A stretch of DNA of 64,000 bases from Methylophaga sp. (GTDB lineage: Bacteria > Pseudomonadota > Gammaproteobacteria > Nitrosococcales > Methylophagaceae). The notes under the pieces are model-generated. The model was not told where the DNA came from. It worked only from the letters and a program-made list of their open reading frames with translations, and searched no databases. The DNA lies in contig NVWQ02000006.1 of assembly GCA_002733715.2 (NCBI GenBank), positions 36,929 through 100,928 of the forward strand, given 5' to 3'. Each line of letters starts with the position of its first letter. The stretch's first letter is position 1. Of the stretch, positions 20,516 to 29,165 are shown one piece after another. The translations under genes were made by a program, and so were the position numbers.

Positions 20516-20719
20516 ATGAATATTGATCGACTCGTTCTTGCCTTTGCGGGCGCTATGATTTTAATAAGCCTTGTACTTTCGCAATACCACAGTGTTAACT
20601 GGTTATGGCTAACCGCTTTTGTGGGTGCCAATTTATTTCAAGCTGCATTTACTGGTTTTTGCCCCTTAGCAAAAATATTGAAAGCCGCGGGCAAGAAAGC
20701 AGGACATGCATTTGATTAA
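20516..20719 (+). CDS. Small YgaP-like inner-membrane protein (DUF2892)
   Basis: A 67-residue protein with two hydrophobic helices separated by a short turn, ending [13 protein letters not shown]. This is the DUF2892 module found alone or fused to rhodanese domains (YgaP). A good ribosome-binding site (TTAGGAGACACC) precedes the ATG. It forms a two-gene unit with the haem protein 44 bases downstream, behind a promoter that carries a strong operator-like dyad. A link to sulfur or redox stress is usual for the family but unproven here. Confidence 0.85.
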   Translation: MNIDRLVLAFAGAMILISLVLSQYHSVNWLWLTAFVGANLFQAAFTGFCPLAKILKAAGKKAGHAFD

Positions 20720-20763
20720 AAAATAGTACGTCTAAATTTAATTAAAAGACCGGAGATCTTATA

Positions 20764-21336
20764 ATGAAAAAACTAGTATGCCTATCATTCACATTGCTTA
20801 CTTTAGTATCATTTTCTGTTGTTGCTGATGAGCAGAAAGAATTTCAGATACAAAGCAAAGCCGCTATTAAAGAATTTGCAAGCACACTGAAAGGAGCCTT
20901 AGTTTCAGCTATGAAGTCAGGTGGCCCTACTGAAGCGATTCAAGTGTGCAATCAAGTTGCTCCAGCTATTGCGGCAACATTATCTGAAAAATATGGTTTT
21001 GAGATTGCTCGAACCAGTCTAAAAGTACGTAACCCTGACAATAAAGCGGATTGCTGGGAGCGAAAAGTGCTTAATCAATTTGAAAAACGCAAACAGGCGG
21101 GTGAAGAAGTAAAAACACTTACTTTTAGCGAGACAGTGACTAGTGATGATGGTCAAGAAATGCGAATAATGAAAGCTATTCCGACTGGCGCGGTGTGCCT
21201 AAAATGTCACGGCAGTAATATTGCTGAACCTGTTCAAACTTCTTTAAGTGAGCTATATCCAGAAGATCAAGCGACAGGTTTTTCTTTGGGTGATATTCGT
21301 GGTGCGTTTACAATTCGTAAAACTATCGAACAGTAG
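20764..21336 (+). CDS. Periplasmic c-type haem protein (DUF3365)
   Basis: A 190-residue secreted protein with a signal peptide (about 1-21, VADEQ at the cleavage region) and one haem-binding CLKCH motif near residue 148. The rest fits the DUF3365 (Tll0287-like) fold, often a haem sensor or small electron carrier: NQVAPAIAATLSEKYGFEIARTSLKVRNPDNKAD, then TGAVCLKCHGS. It is translated behind the DUF2892 gene. The partner and role are unknown. A hairpin terminator follows directly. Confidence 0.85.
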   Translation: MKKLVCLSFTLLTLVSFSVVADEQKEFQIQSKAAIKEFASTLKGALVSAMKSGGPTEAIQVCNQVAPAIAATLSEKYGFEIARTSLKVRNPDNKADCWERKVLNQFEKRKQAGEEVKTLTFSETVTSDDGQEMRIMKAIPTGAVCLKCHGSNIAEPVQTSLSELYPEDQATGFSLGDIRGAFTIRKTIEQ

Positions 21337-21342
21337 AAATTA

Positions 21343-21372
21343 AAAAGCTCTTGTTGCGCTACAAGAGCTTTT
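21343..21372. terminator. Hairpin terminator, possibly bidirectional
   Basis: A 12-bp perfect stem AAAAGCTCTTGT/ACAAGAGCTTTT with a 6-base loop, flanked by A and T runs on both sides. It would stop the rightward haem-protein transcript and may also act on leftward transcripts from 21691. Confidence 0.8.
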
Positions 21373-21408
21373 AATATTCTTTAGTCTAGGAAATTTATTT
21401 TAACCACA

Positions 21409-21460
21409 GATTCCGGCTAAAAGCATGCCGAAACGTAGTAACCGAAGGATCAATGACGGA
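21409..21460. repeat. Partial copy of the dispersed CGGCTAAAAGCAT-type repeat
   Basis: Read leftward, CGGCATGCTTTTAGCCGGAA matches the core of the longer element at 60108-60277, and GTCAT near its end matches the flanking GTCA of the same family. The terminal repeats are missing, so this looks like a decayed or partial copy. Confidence 0.5.
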
Positions 21461-21493
21461 AAACACGTTAAATATCCTTAAGCTGGATTATGG

Positions 21494-21691
21494 TTATTTT
21501 AAAACAATAGTTTCCGTTCGACCTTTAGTCACAACAGTAAGTTTGCCTTCTTTCGCTAACCAACCAATTGCACGTTGTACTTCTTTCGCATCAAGTTTTG
21601 TTTCTTTTGCGATCTTCGTTGCGCTACTTGCACCATTTTTATCTAAATATTTCCATAACGCACCTGCCGCGTTACCAATTGCATCTGCCAC
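21494..21691 (-). CDS. Winged helix-turn-helix protein (DUF2582 family)
   Basis: A 65-residue protein that is essentially one winged-helix domain: NAAGALWKYLDKNG, then SSATKIAKETKLDAKEVQRAIGWLAKEGKLTVV, ending in a beta-wing (TKGRTETIVLK). It matches the small DUF2582-type winged-helix proteins of unknown target. It is a single gene downstream of the rhomboid gene on the same strand, 88 bases away. Confidence 0.8.
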   Translation of the reverse strand: MADAIGNAAGALWKYLDKNGASSATKIAKETKLDAKEVQRAIGWLAKEGKLTVVTKGRTETIVLK

Positions 21692-21779
21692 TTTTATTCT
21701 CCACTGTTATATTAAATTTTAGAACCATCGCCATTATACGTAGCTCTTGTAGCCATTTATAGAGAAAAACTTCCCGATT

Positions 21780-22433
21780 TTACTTCGGTGGCTGTTCGTC
21801 ATCCCAGTCCATCTCTATCGTTTCATCCTTATCGGCTTCAATTTCCCAGCTATATTTTTTCTCAGGCGGCTTTGGATCTTTGTTTCTAAATATAATCGCA
21901 CAGATAATTCCCATCAACGCGCCAAACAGATGCGATTCAAATGATATTTCTTCTTTGGTCGGCAATACGCCCCACACCATGCTGCCATAGAGAAAGAACA
22001 CAATCATGGCAATCGCCATGGCCGGTTTATCTCGTCTTAACACTCCAATTAAAAACAGAAAAAACATCATACCGTGAGTGAGGCCACTCGCACCATAATG
22101 ATACGATTCTCGGGCAAATAACCACACTCCTAAACCAGAACCAAAATAAATAATGATCAATGTCCATTTTGCTGATTTCGGATATTCGTAGAATAAAGCC
22201 GTCGTTAAAACAAATAATGCTAAGGTGTTAGAAAAAAGATGCTCAAATGAACCGTGAATAAGTGGTGCGAACACTATACCTATTAAACCTTCAATCTCTC
22301 TAGGGTAAACACCATATATACCCAAGCGCCATGAAAATGCTAATTGCAAACCTTTAATAAGCCATAACACTGCAATAACAATAACGACTTTAATTGCGAT
22401 TGGTTTTAATAAAACCTGTTGTTCAGGTTCCAT
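21780..22433 (-). CDS. Rhomboid family intramembrane serine protease
   Basis: A 217-residue membrane protein with six predicted helices. The catalytic dyad is visible: Ser116 in GASGLTHG and His168 in SHLFGALMG; HGSFEHLFSN (60-69) is the conserved helix-2 motif. The C-terminal tail is strongly acidic. Its start overlaps the stop of the ovoB-like gene by one base, so it is the third gene of the ovothiol operon. Nothing in the sequence explains why a rhomboid is coupled to thiol synthesis. Confidence 0.9.
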   Translation of the reverse strand: MEPEQQVLLKPIAIKVVIVIAVLWLIKGLQLAFSWRLGIYGVYPREIEGLIGIVFAPLIHGSFEHLFSNTLALFVLTTALFYEYPKSAKWTLIIIYFGSGLGVWLFARESYHYGASGLTHGMMFFLFLIGVLRRDKPAMAIAMIVFFLYGSMVWGVLPTKEEISFESHLFGALMGIICAIIFRNKDPKPPEKKYSWEIEADKDETIEMDWDDEQPPK

Positions 22434-23590
22434 TACAAAGATTGGATGATCAACTTGCAGGCGTCTAAGACTACTTTCCTTGGAGCCGCAATATTCAGTC
22501 GCATAAAACCACTGCCCGCCTCACCAAAACTAATGCCGGGATTTAAGCCTACTTTTGCCTGTTTTACAAAAAATTCTTTTAAGTCGTCGTCATTCAAATT
22601 CATTGCTCGACAATCAAGCCAAAGTAGATATGTGCCTTGAGAATTAATCACCTTGATCTTAGAGGTCATCTCATCAAATAATGCTACAACTTGGTGACGT
22701 GTTTCATCTAAATAAAGCATTAATTCATCTAACCACGACTCACCTTCACGATACGCCGTTTCAAATGCTGTAATACTAAACGGATTGATCGCATTAATAT
22801 GCAGGCGATCAAACACCTGCCTTATAGCTTTCCAATGCTTCCTGTCGTTAATAACAAGGCTCGATAAACCTAGACCCGGAATATTAAATGTCTTGCTAGG
22901 GGATACAGCCGTAATAACGGTTACATCATCAGCCAATGTGGCTAGTGGAATATGCTGATAGTCTGGGTAAATTAAATCGGCATGAATTTCATCAGAAATA
23001 ATAATTAAATTATACCGCCGAGCGATATCTAACACCGCTTCTAGCTCTTGCTGTTGCCACACGCGACCTACCGGATTATGCGGTGAACATAATAATAAGA
23101 TTTTGGCACCCGACGCAGCACATTGCTCAAGGTGTTCCAAATCAAATTGATATTCGCCGCCTTCTAGTTTCAGTGGGCTCTCAATGAGAGTGCGGCCAGT
23201 ATCTGTGACCGCTGAGAAAAAAGGTGGATAAATCGGCGGTTGCACAATAATGCCATCACCCTCTTCTGTTAAAGCCTCAATCACCGCATGCATAGATGGC
23301 ACAACACCTGGACAGATCAAAATCGATTTTTTATCAATCGACCAGTTATGGCGATGTTTGAACCAGTCTTGCATCGAAGTAAATAACGAATCGGGATAAT
23401 GGGTATATCCGTAAATAGGGTGACTTGCACGTTGAATCAATGCATTTGTCACAGCGATCGGTGCAGCCAAATCCATATCCGCTACCCACAGCGGTGTCAC
23501 ATTTTCAGTGCCAAATACCGCTTTACGCACACCAAACTTAACATCTGACGTGCCCGTTCTATCGATTATTTGATCAAAATCGATTGCCAT
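22433..23590 (-). CDS. PLP-dependent C-S lyase, predicted ovothiol sulfoxide lyase (OvoB type; MalY/PatB family)
   Basis: A 385-residue fold-type I PLP enzyme of the MalY/PatB (cystathionine beta-lyase-like) family. PLP-binding residues are in place: SPHNPVGR (169-176), SDEIHADL with Asp200, and the Schiff-base Lys233 in SPSKTFNIPGL. Homology alone would give cystathionine beta-lyase. Its start overlaps the stop of ovoA by one base. OvoA makes a histidyl-cysteine sulfoxide that a PLP lyase must cleave, so the OvoB function is the better prediction. A biosynthetic or catabolic role on cystathionine cannot be excluded. Confidence 0.85.
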   Translation of the reverse strand: MAIDFDQIIDRTGTSDVKFGVRKAVFGTENVTPLWVADMDLAAPIAVTNALIQRASHPIYGYTHYPDSLFTSMQDWFKHRHNWSIDKKSILICPGVVPSMHAVIEALTEEGDGIIVQPPIYPPFFSAVTDTGRTLIESPLKLEGGEYQFDLEHLEQCAASGAKILLLCSPHNPVGRVWQQQELEAVLDIARRYNLIIISDEIHADLIYPDYQHIPLATLADDVTVITAVSPSKTFNIPGLGLSSLVINDRKHWKAIRQVFDRLHINAINPFSITAFETAYREGESWLDELMLYLDETRHQVVALFDEMTSKIKVINSQGTYLLWLDCRAMNLNDDDLKEFFVKQAKVGLNPGISFGEAGSGFMRLNIAAPRKVVLDACKLIIQSL

Positions 23591-25695
23591 TATTTCCTAA
23601 TCCATAGTGTGACATCTGACAAAGTATGCTGAAATTTACGGCTAGTCTCTCGGATAACAAACGGTACTTGTTGTGGTGCTTTCATCAAATCAAAATCTGT
23701 TCCTAAAACAGTTTTCAGGCCATCTAAGCTTGTCACATTCTCACCATCTTTTTTAATGCCTCCGATCCAGTTTTCTTTATTGGTATGTTCTTCCAACCAT
23801 GTGTACGGTGATGCAATTAATAACACTCCACCCGAATTAATACGTTGGTGAATAGTTGATAAGAACAATGCTGGATCATATAAACGGTCAATCAAATTTG
23901 CTGCCATCACTAAATCATAGCCTTTAAAATGTGCTTTCAAATTACAGGCATCACCTTGTAAAAACTCCACTTTATCACTGACCACGGCTAAACCAAGATC
24001 ATCCAATCGGCGTTCACGATGCAGCATCAACTCACCTTCATCAGCAATGCTATAGCGAATGACACCTTGCACAGCTAATTGCACGCCAAGGTTGATTAAC
24101 CGTGCTGAGAAATCAATACCCGTCACATGATCAAAATGTTTAGCTAATTCAAAGCTAGCTCGCCCTACCGCACAACCAATATCTAAAGCTTTGAGGGCAG
24201 GTTTGTCACCCAAGGCCTTAATAGCAATTTCGGCAAGTATTTGAGGAAAGTTAGCCACATCATAATAGCTATCACCATAGTGGAACTCAGCATATTCGGA
24301 TAACATTTTATCATTTTCATAGTTGGACACAGCGTGTTCCTCAAGTTCATCAGCCACAACATAACGGAAACCCGCATGTTGAAAAAAGTGTCGCCTAAAC
24401 GCATATCGCGCCGCCTTACGGCTTTCATTACCTGATGAAATCCACGAGCCGCCTTTAAATAAATTATGCCTGCCATCAAATGTCGGCATAGTGAAATCAT
24501 CATAAAGCGGATGCACTTGAAAACCATCCAGTGGATAGATTGGCGTTTCTGTCCACTGCCAGACATTACCGACTACATCATATAACTCACCATGAGAAAA
24601 CTCATTAACCGGGCAGGATGAAGCGGCATAATCACAGTGGATATTGGCAGTAGATTGTTCGCTAGTTAATTCTTCAACACCCGAAAAATCATACATTCGC
24701 TGCCATTCATCTTCGGTTGGCAGACGTATTGATAAACCTGTTTGTGCAGCTTTCCAATTACAAAAGGCTTTGGCTTCATGATAATTAACATCGACAGGCC
24801 AATCCCACGGCATCGCCACCATTTCCGTCATCAAACGCAATTGCCAGCCTTGTTCGGTTTTATGCCAAAACGTAGGGTGTGTTGCCTTAGCAAATGATTT
24901 CCATTCTAAACCTTCTACCAGCCAGTATTCATCAGTTTGATAAGCATCAGCTTCCACAAAAGTCAGAAACTCATGATTACTCACTAAAAATTTACTAGCC
25001 TGAAACGCATTAATATCTGCTTGGTGCAAGCCATATTCATTATCCCAACCATAAACATGAGCATCAGCTGATTTACCTAAACTCACCTTACCAGCAGAAA
25101 TAGCCACTAATTCATTATTAGGTGGTGAACCTGTTTTGGTCCAAGGCCGCCATGCATCATTTGTTTGAACTAATTCCAAGGCCTGCTGACGAATTAAAAC
25201 TGATGATGTCTCAATGTGGATCTGCTCATGCTCAATCCCCATCAAAATCGTCCACCATGGGTTTTTCCAGTTGATTGGCAATTCTAATAGTGCTGTTTTG
25301 ATAAGCTTATTAATCAGGTCTTTAAGCTGTTTTCGATAGGCTCTAACCTCAGCCACCGTCGGCCAATCATAATGCGCATCGTCAAGATCATCCCAACTCA
25401 TCTCATCGACACCAATAGCAAACATCGATTCAAATTTAGGGTCAATCCGCTGTTCTATCAAACCTGCTAATAACAATTTATTAACAAAAAATGTTGCGGT
25501 GTGACCATAATAGAATATTAAAGGATGGCGTAGCGGGATAGATTGTTGATAATAGGCTTCGTCACTTGCCAATGTTTCAAATAATGATTCATAACGCTCA
25601 AAAGTAGCATTAAAATAAGCCGCAATTTCTGCACGTTTTGCTTCAACATTATCACCCGTTAATAAAGGCGTTCTTAAATACTTCTGGGATGACAT
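23590..25695 (-). CDS. ovoA: 5-histidylcysteine sulfoxide synthase / 4-mercaptohistidine N1-methyltransferase
   Basis: A 701-residue two-function enzyme of ovothiol A synthesis. The N-terminal DinB-like domain holds the iron ligands in H-x3-H-x-E form (His156, His160, Glu162). The middle formylglycine-synthase-like domain (about 190-470) carries GNVWQWTETPIYPLDG and FKGGSWISSGNESRKAARYAFR. The C-terminal third is a SAM methyltransferase with ALDIGCAVGRASFEL and VTGIDFSARLI. The iron centre joins cysteine to histidine as a sulfoxide using O2; the methyltransferase adds the N1 methyl group after the lyase step. The full length and domain order match OvoA rather than the shorter ergothioneine enzyme EgtB. 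It leads the operon with the lyase. Confidence 0.95.
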   Translation of the reverse strand: MSSQKYLRTPLLTGDNVEAKRAEIAAYFNATFERYESLFETLASDEAYYQQSIPLRHPLIFYYGHTATFFVNKLLLAGLIEQRIDPKFESMFAIGVDEMSWDDLDDAHYDWPTVAEVRAYRKQLKDLINKLIKTALLELPINWKNPWWTILMGIEHEQIHIETSSVLIRQQALELVQTNDAWRPWTKTGSPPNNELVAISAGKVSLGKSADAHVYGWDNEYGLHQADINAFQASKFLVSNHEFLTFVEADAYQTDEYWLVEGLEWKSFAKATHPTFWHKTEQGWQLRLMTEMVAMPWDWPVDVNYHEAKAFCNWKAAQTGLSIRLPTEDEWQRMYDFSGVEELTSEQSTANIHCDYAASSCPVNEFSHGELYDVVGNVWQWTETPIYPLDGFQVHPLYDDFTMPTFDGRHNLFKGGSWISSGNESRKAARYAFRRHFFQHAGFRYVVADELEEHAVSNYENDKMLSEYAEFHYGDSYYDVANFPQILAEIAIKALGDKPALKALDIGCAVGRASFELAKHFDHVTGIDFSARLINLGVQLAVQGVIRYSIADEGELMLHRERRLDDLGLAVVSDKVEFLQGDACNLKAHFKGYDLVMAANLIDRLYDPALFLSTIHQRINSGGVLLIASPYTWLEEHTNKENWIGGIKKDGENVTSLDGLKTVLGTDFDLMKAPQQVPFVIRETSRKFQHTLSDVTLWIRK

Positions 25696-25764
25696 GTGAT
25701 GACCTTTCTACACTTCAAAATCAATAGACAATCTAGCAGTATAAACGTTACGAATACAGTGCGT

Positions 25765-26331
25765 TTAATTTGCCGGCATTGCCAACCATGCTATTTTTGC
25801 TGACAACTCCACCGAGCAACTCCATTTATACGCCAAGTTGATTGTTTCTGCACAGGCATAGACACCATGACCTTTTACTACAGCGACTTTATGATCTTTT
25901 AGTGCTTCGGCTACTGCGCTGGGAGATTGTTCAAGATACTTGTCGTATGGAATAGTGATAACAGGCACAAAGGGAAAATAATACTGACCTTCAAAATCTA
26001 CAGGAACGAAGTCATCACCATTCAATGTTAGTGCGACCGTATGTGGGCCATGACTGTGAATAACAGCTTTGGCATTTGAATTTTGTTGATAAACCTGGAT
26101 GTGCAGAGGTGCATCAAGCGATGCGCCTTCTTCCATTGATCCATCAATATGACAGCAGATTAAATCATCAGCTTGTAGAGTATCGGCACAACAGCCTGTC
26201 GGGGTGACCCAAATTTCATCATGCCACCGAAATGAGGCATTACCGCTGTGCGAATCGTTGCAACCATATTGCCTTAGCCAACGATAGTGTTCAACCAGTT
26301 GCTGCTTCAGTTGTTTTCTGCTGCTCTTCAA
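25765..26331 (-). CDS. Class II aldolase/adducin family protein
   Basis: A 188-residue class II aldolase-fold protein. Metal-binding histidines are visible in VIHSHGPHT (about 94-102) and HGVYACAETINLAYKW; NASFRWHDEIWVTPTG matches the family's phosphate-site region. It is shorter than fuculose- or ribulose-phosphate aldolases and resembles sugar-phosphate epimerase or dehydratase relatives such as MtnB; I cannot name the substrate. The start lies 41 bases inside the preceding TPR gene; no later in-frame ATG exists before residue 66, so the overlap is probably real. It is the last gene of the TonB cluster by position, perhaps only by read-through. Confidence 0.75.
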   Translation of the reverse strand: MKSSRKQLKQQLVEHYRWLRQYGCNDSHSGNASFRWHDEIWVTPTGCCADTLQADDLICCHIDGSMEEGASLDAPLHIQVYQQNSNAKAVIHSHGPHTVALTLNGDDFVPVDFEGQYYFPFVPVITIPYDKYLEQSPSAVAEALKDHKVAVVKGHGVYACAETINLAYKWSCSVELSAKIAWLAMPAN

Positions 26332-27544
26332 CTTGCCGCTCCTTAAGCTGATTGTCGATATGTTGTATCCATCTTGCCGCTTGGCTACGTTGCTTTGAAA
26401 AAGCTGTTGCTTTATTAAACGATTTTTTCGCCTGAGGCAGATTGTTTAGGTGAAATTGGGTCATACCTAACAGCAAAAATGCTTGGCCTGCTTGGTCACC
26501 ACTTAATTTACTGGTACTTTTTGATAATGCTTCTGACGCAGATTTCCACTGTTCAAGATCAAATAAAACACGACCGTATTTTAAATCTGCTTTTCCGCTA
26601 TTATCCAATGCCGTAATTCGTTTTAATATCGCTGCGGCCTTTTTTTCTTCTCTTGCAGCCAACCAACTATCAGCAAGATCGTTTAGATTTTTCAGATCAG
26701 TTTTTATCACGCCATTATTCATACCTGTTTTTAACATTTGAGCTGACTTATAGGGAATGCGTAAATAACTATACATATCAATCAGGTTCCTTAATGTTTT
26801 GGTATCGCCTAATTCTAAACGTTGTGCCAGCATTTTAACTGACAGAGCACTGAACTCTTTATTTTGTTGCAGATACAATCCTGCTAATTGATTCCAATAA
26901 TCTTTTTTATAGGGATAACGTGTAATCAAGGTTTCTAATACATTAATCGCCGACTTATATTGTTTAAGCTCAATATGTGCTGACAACAGCACTTGATACC
27001 ATGCTTCTTTGGCTGATTTGTCACGCTTAATGGCAGTGGTAATATGCCTAACCGTACCTTTGTATTGTTTAACTCGATAATAAGCACTAGCCATTAATAC
27101 GTGTGCATTCGTTGGCGGTGATTTTTCAGCACTCATCCATTTTTCTAATAAAACGATACCTTTTTTATATTGCCCGTCTGCTAATAATAACTGTCCTAGA
27201 TTATAGTTCAAATCGTGACTTACTTTTTCGGGCAAAGCGTTAGAATCTAATGCTTTTTGGAATAATATACTGGCCTGCTTATATTTTTCTTGTGATGAGT
27301 ATAAATAGCCTAATGTTTGTTGCACTACAGCCATTTCATAAGAGCCAGACTTAACTTGCCCTAAAAGGGTTTTTAATTTTGTTTCGGCAGCGTTATTTTT
27401 GTCGGCAGCCATTAATTCTTGTGCTGCACTCAGCACCTTATAGGTTTTTTCAGTTAGCAAATAATCACTATCTGCCGCCCACACAATATTGATACTTAAT
27501 AAGAATAAGCTTAATAACGCTATTTTAATGAATGATATTTTCAT
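26291..27544 (-). CDS. Secreted tetratricopeptide-repeat protein of the TonB cluster
   Basis: A 417-residue protein with a signal peptide (about 1-23, cleavage near VWAAD) and a run of TPR-like helical pairs through the rest, for example YKQASILFQKALDSN, YKKGIVLLEKWMSAE and LPQAKKSFNKATAFSKQ. A short polar tail (QVEEQQKTTEAATG) ends it. It starts on the stop codon of tonB (one-base overlap). TPR proteins at this place are typical of TonB/ExbB/ExbD/DUF3450 clusters, where they are thought to organise the energising complex in the periplasm. Exact partner unknown. Confidence 0.85.
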   Translation of the reverse strand: MKISFIKIALLSLFLLSINIVWAADSDYLLTEKTYKVLSAAQELMAADKNNAAETKLKTLLGQVKSGSYEMAVVQQTLGYLYSSQEKYKQASILFQKALDSNALPEKVSHDLNYNLGQLLLADGQYKKGIVLLEKWMSAEKSPPTNAHVLMASAYYRVKQYKGTVRHITTAIKRDKSAKEAWYQVLLSAHIELKQYKSAINVLETLITRYPYKKDYWNQLAGLYLQQNKEFSALSVKMLAQRLELGDTKTLRNLIDMYSYLRIPYKSAQMLKTGMNNGVIKTDLKNLNDLADSWLAAREEKKAAAILKRITALDNSGKADLKYGRVLFDLEQWKSASEALSKSTSKLSGDQAGQAFLLLGMTQFHLNNLPQAKKSFNKATAFSKQRSQAARWIQHIDNQLKERQVEEQQKTTEAATG

Positions 27545-28209
27545 TATTTCGCCAACTTAAATACAATTTCTTGCGTTGCTTTTCGTTCAACCGGTTTGCC
27601 ATCCACAACTTGAGGTTTAAACTTCCATTTCAATATGGCTTTTATGGCTGCTTTATTAAATGTATTCTTAGTGGTAGCACTCACCACAACGGGATCTTGC
27701 ACCCCGCCTGTTGCAGTAATGGTAAATGAAACCGTCACTACGCCTTCAAGTCCCCGGCGTGCTGCACTGCGAGGGTAACGTGGCGGAACTCTAACTAATG
27801 GAATCACCTCCCCATCCATGAAGGGGGCGGCTGGTACAACGGGTGCCGCAGGTGCGGCAGGTTTTGGCCCCGTAGCAAATTCGCCTAGATAAGGCCCACC
27901 AGCAATATTAAGTGGCACATCAATTCTAGGTATATCTAGTTGTGGTGTAGGCGGTGTTTTTGGTTTTGTTGCTTGGGGTGCCGGCGCTTTAGGTGGAGGC
28001 GGTGGTTTTTTAGGTGGTGGCGGTTTTTTAGGCAACTCACGCTTTTTGGTTTCAGTTTTTGTTTCGCGCTTTAAGCGTACAAAATCTAATATTTGGATGT
28101 TTTCTGCTAGATTACGTTCAATATTCCTTGCTGAGGTCATATTATGCATAACGGCAAATAAACCAAAGTTCACCATTAACGCCAAAAATAAGCCCATCGT
28201 TAAACGCAT
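27544..28209 (-). CDS. TonB energy transducer
   Basis: A 221-residue TonB-type protein: one N-terminal membrane anchor (about 3-24), a long proline/lysine spacer (KKPPPPKKPPPPPKAPAP and onward) spanning the periplasm, and a C-terminal TonB domain with RYPRSAARRGLEGVVTVSF and LKWKFKPQVVDGKPVERK. It transmits the proton-motive force from ExbB/ExbD to outer-membrane receptors. It follows exbD by 8 bases and overlaps the TPR gene by one base. A matching TonB-dependent receptor in this window lies 30 kb away at 60381. Confidence 0.93.
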   Translation of the reverse strand: MRLTMGLFLALMVNFGLFAVMHNMTSARNIERNLAENIQILDFVRLKRETKTETKKRELPKKPPPPKKPPPPPKAPAPQATKPKTPPTPQLDIPRIDVPLNIAGGPYLGEFATGPKPAAPAAPVVPAAPFMDGEVIPLVRVPPRYPRSAARRGLEGVVTVSFTITATGGVQDPVVVSATTKNTFNKAAIKAILKWKFKPQVVDGKPVERKATQEIVFKLAK

Positions 28210-28217
28210 TTTGTCAT

Positions 28218-28625
28218 TTAATCCCGTTCTGCTGCAATTGAAACGCTAGCAACGCCCGCTAAGCGAGCTTGGTCCATCACCTCAATCAATAGGCCCGTTT
28301 TAGCTTCTTTATCGGCCAAGATAATCACTGAGCCTTCTGGGTTTTCAGCATGTAGGCGTTCAACATTGGCGCGCACAGCACGGCGATCAACTAGTCGTTT
28401 ATCGATCCACACTTCACCGTTAGGTTTAATCGCAATCAAGATATTAGCTTTTTCTTTTTTCACTGCAGTTTTTGCTGATGGCCGGCTAACATCCACACCT
28501 GTTTCTTTCACAAATGAAGTGGTTACAATAAAGAAAATTAATAATATGAAAACCATATCAATTAATGGTGTCATATTAACTTCTGCGATAGCGCCGCTTT
28601 GTCGGCGTGAATGTCTTGTTCTCAT
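28218..28625 (-). CDS. ExbD-type biopolymer transport protein
   Basis: A 135-residue protein with one membrane helix (about 18-38). The proton-conducting aspartate is Asp23 in MTPLIDMVFILLIFF. The periplasmic domain follows, with VDVSRPSAKTA and IILADKEAKTGLLIEVMDQARLAGV. It pairs with the ExbB protein encoded 15 bases upstream and drives the TonB encoded just downstream. Confidence 0.93.
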   Translation of the reverse strand: MRTRHSRRQSGAIAEVNMTPLIDMVFILLIFFIVTTSFVKETGVDVSRPSAKTAVKKEKANILIAIKPNGEVWIDKRLVDRRAVRANVERLHAENPEGSVIILADKEAKTGLLIEVMDQARLAGVASVSIAAERD

Positions 28626-28640
28626 GTCAGATAATCTCCT

Positions 28641-29165
28641 TTAATCTCGTCGCAATGCATCGCCAATATTCTCTATTGTGCGTGCAACACGTTGCTCAAG
28701 CTGAGTGCTGAAATACATGCCAGACAAGGCTGTTAACAAACCACCCATTGTGGTGATTAATGCAATCGAAATACCGCCTGCCATACCTCGAGCATTACCC
28801 GTTCCAAACACGGTTAACACATCAAATGTCTGGATCATGCCATCAACCGTGCCAAGCAAACCCAACATAGGCAACGTGGCAACCAAAGTACGAATAGGCA
28901 TTAAATATTGCTTCAATGCCGCTGAATTCTGAGCAATCATGCCTTGGCGAATTTGATGTGCATACCAGCTGGAGCGGTCTGCTCGCTGCTGCCATTTATC
29001 AATCACTGCTTTCACTTGTTTGGGGTGTGTGAAATACACAAAAATATACCGTTCAGCAATCATTGCCCACATAATGATCGATGCAATTAAGATCATTAGT
29101 AGGACTAGGCCACCATTCTCTAATAGTAGCTGTATACCAAAAAGATTACTGTTCAGTAGTTCCAT
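28641..29165 (-). CDS. ExbB/TolQ/MotA-type proton channel protein (short)
   Basis: A 174-residue protein with three membrane segments. The diagnostic TolQ/ExbB core is ATLPMLGLLGTVDGMIQTFDVL and ARGMAGGISIALITTMGGLLTAL. It forms the channel with ExbD. It overlaps the C-terminal part of the longer ExbB-type gene upstream by 20 bases. Carrying two ExbB-like proteins in one cluster, one short and one long, is normal for this DUF3450-linked type. Confidence 0.92.
   Translation of the reverse strand: MELLNSNLFGIQLLLENGGLVLLMILIASIIMWAMIAERYIFVYFTHPKQVKAVIDKWQQRADRSSWYAHQIRQGMIAQNSAALKQYLMPIRTLVATLPMLGLLGTVDGMIQTFDVLTVFGTGNARGMAGGISIALITTMGGLLTALSGMYFSTQLEQRVARTIENIGDALRRD

Noticed and set aside
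22433..23590. Plain cystathionine beta-lyase for the PLP enzyme
   Set aside because: Homology allows it, but the one-base overlap with ovoA makes the ovothiol sulfoxide lyase role more likely; kept as the alternative.
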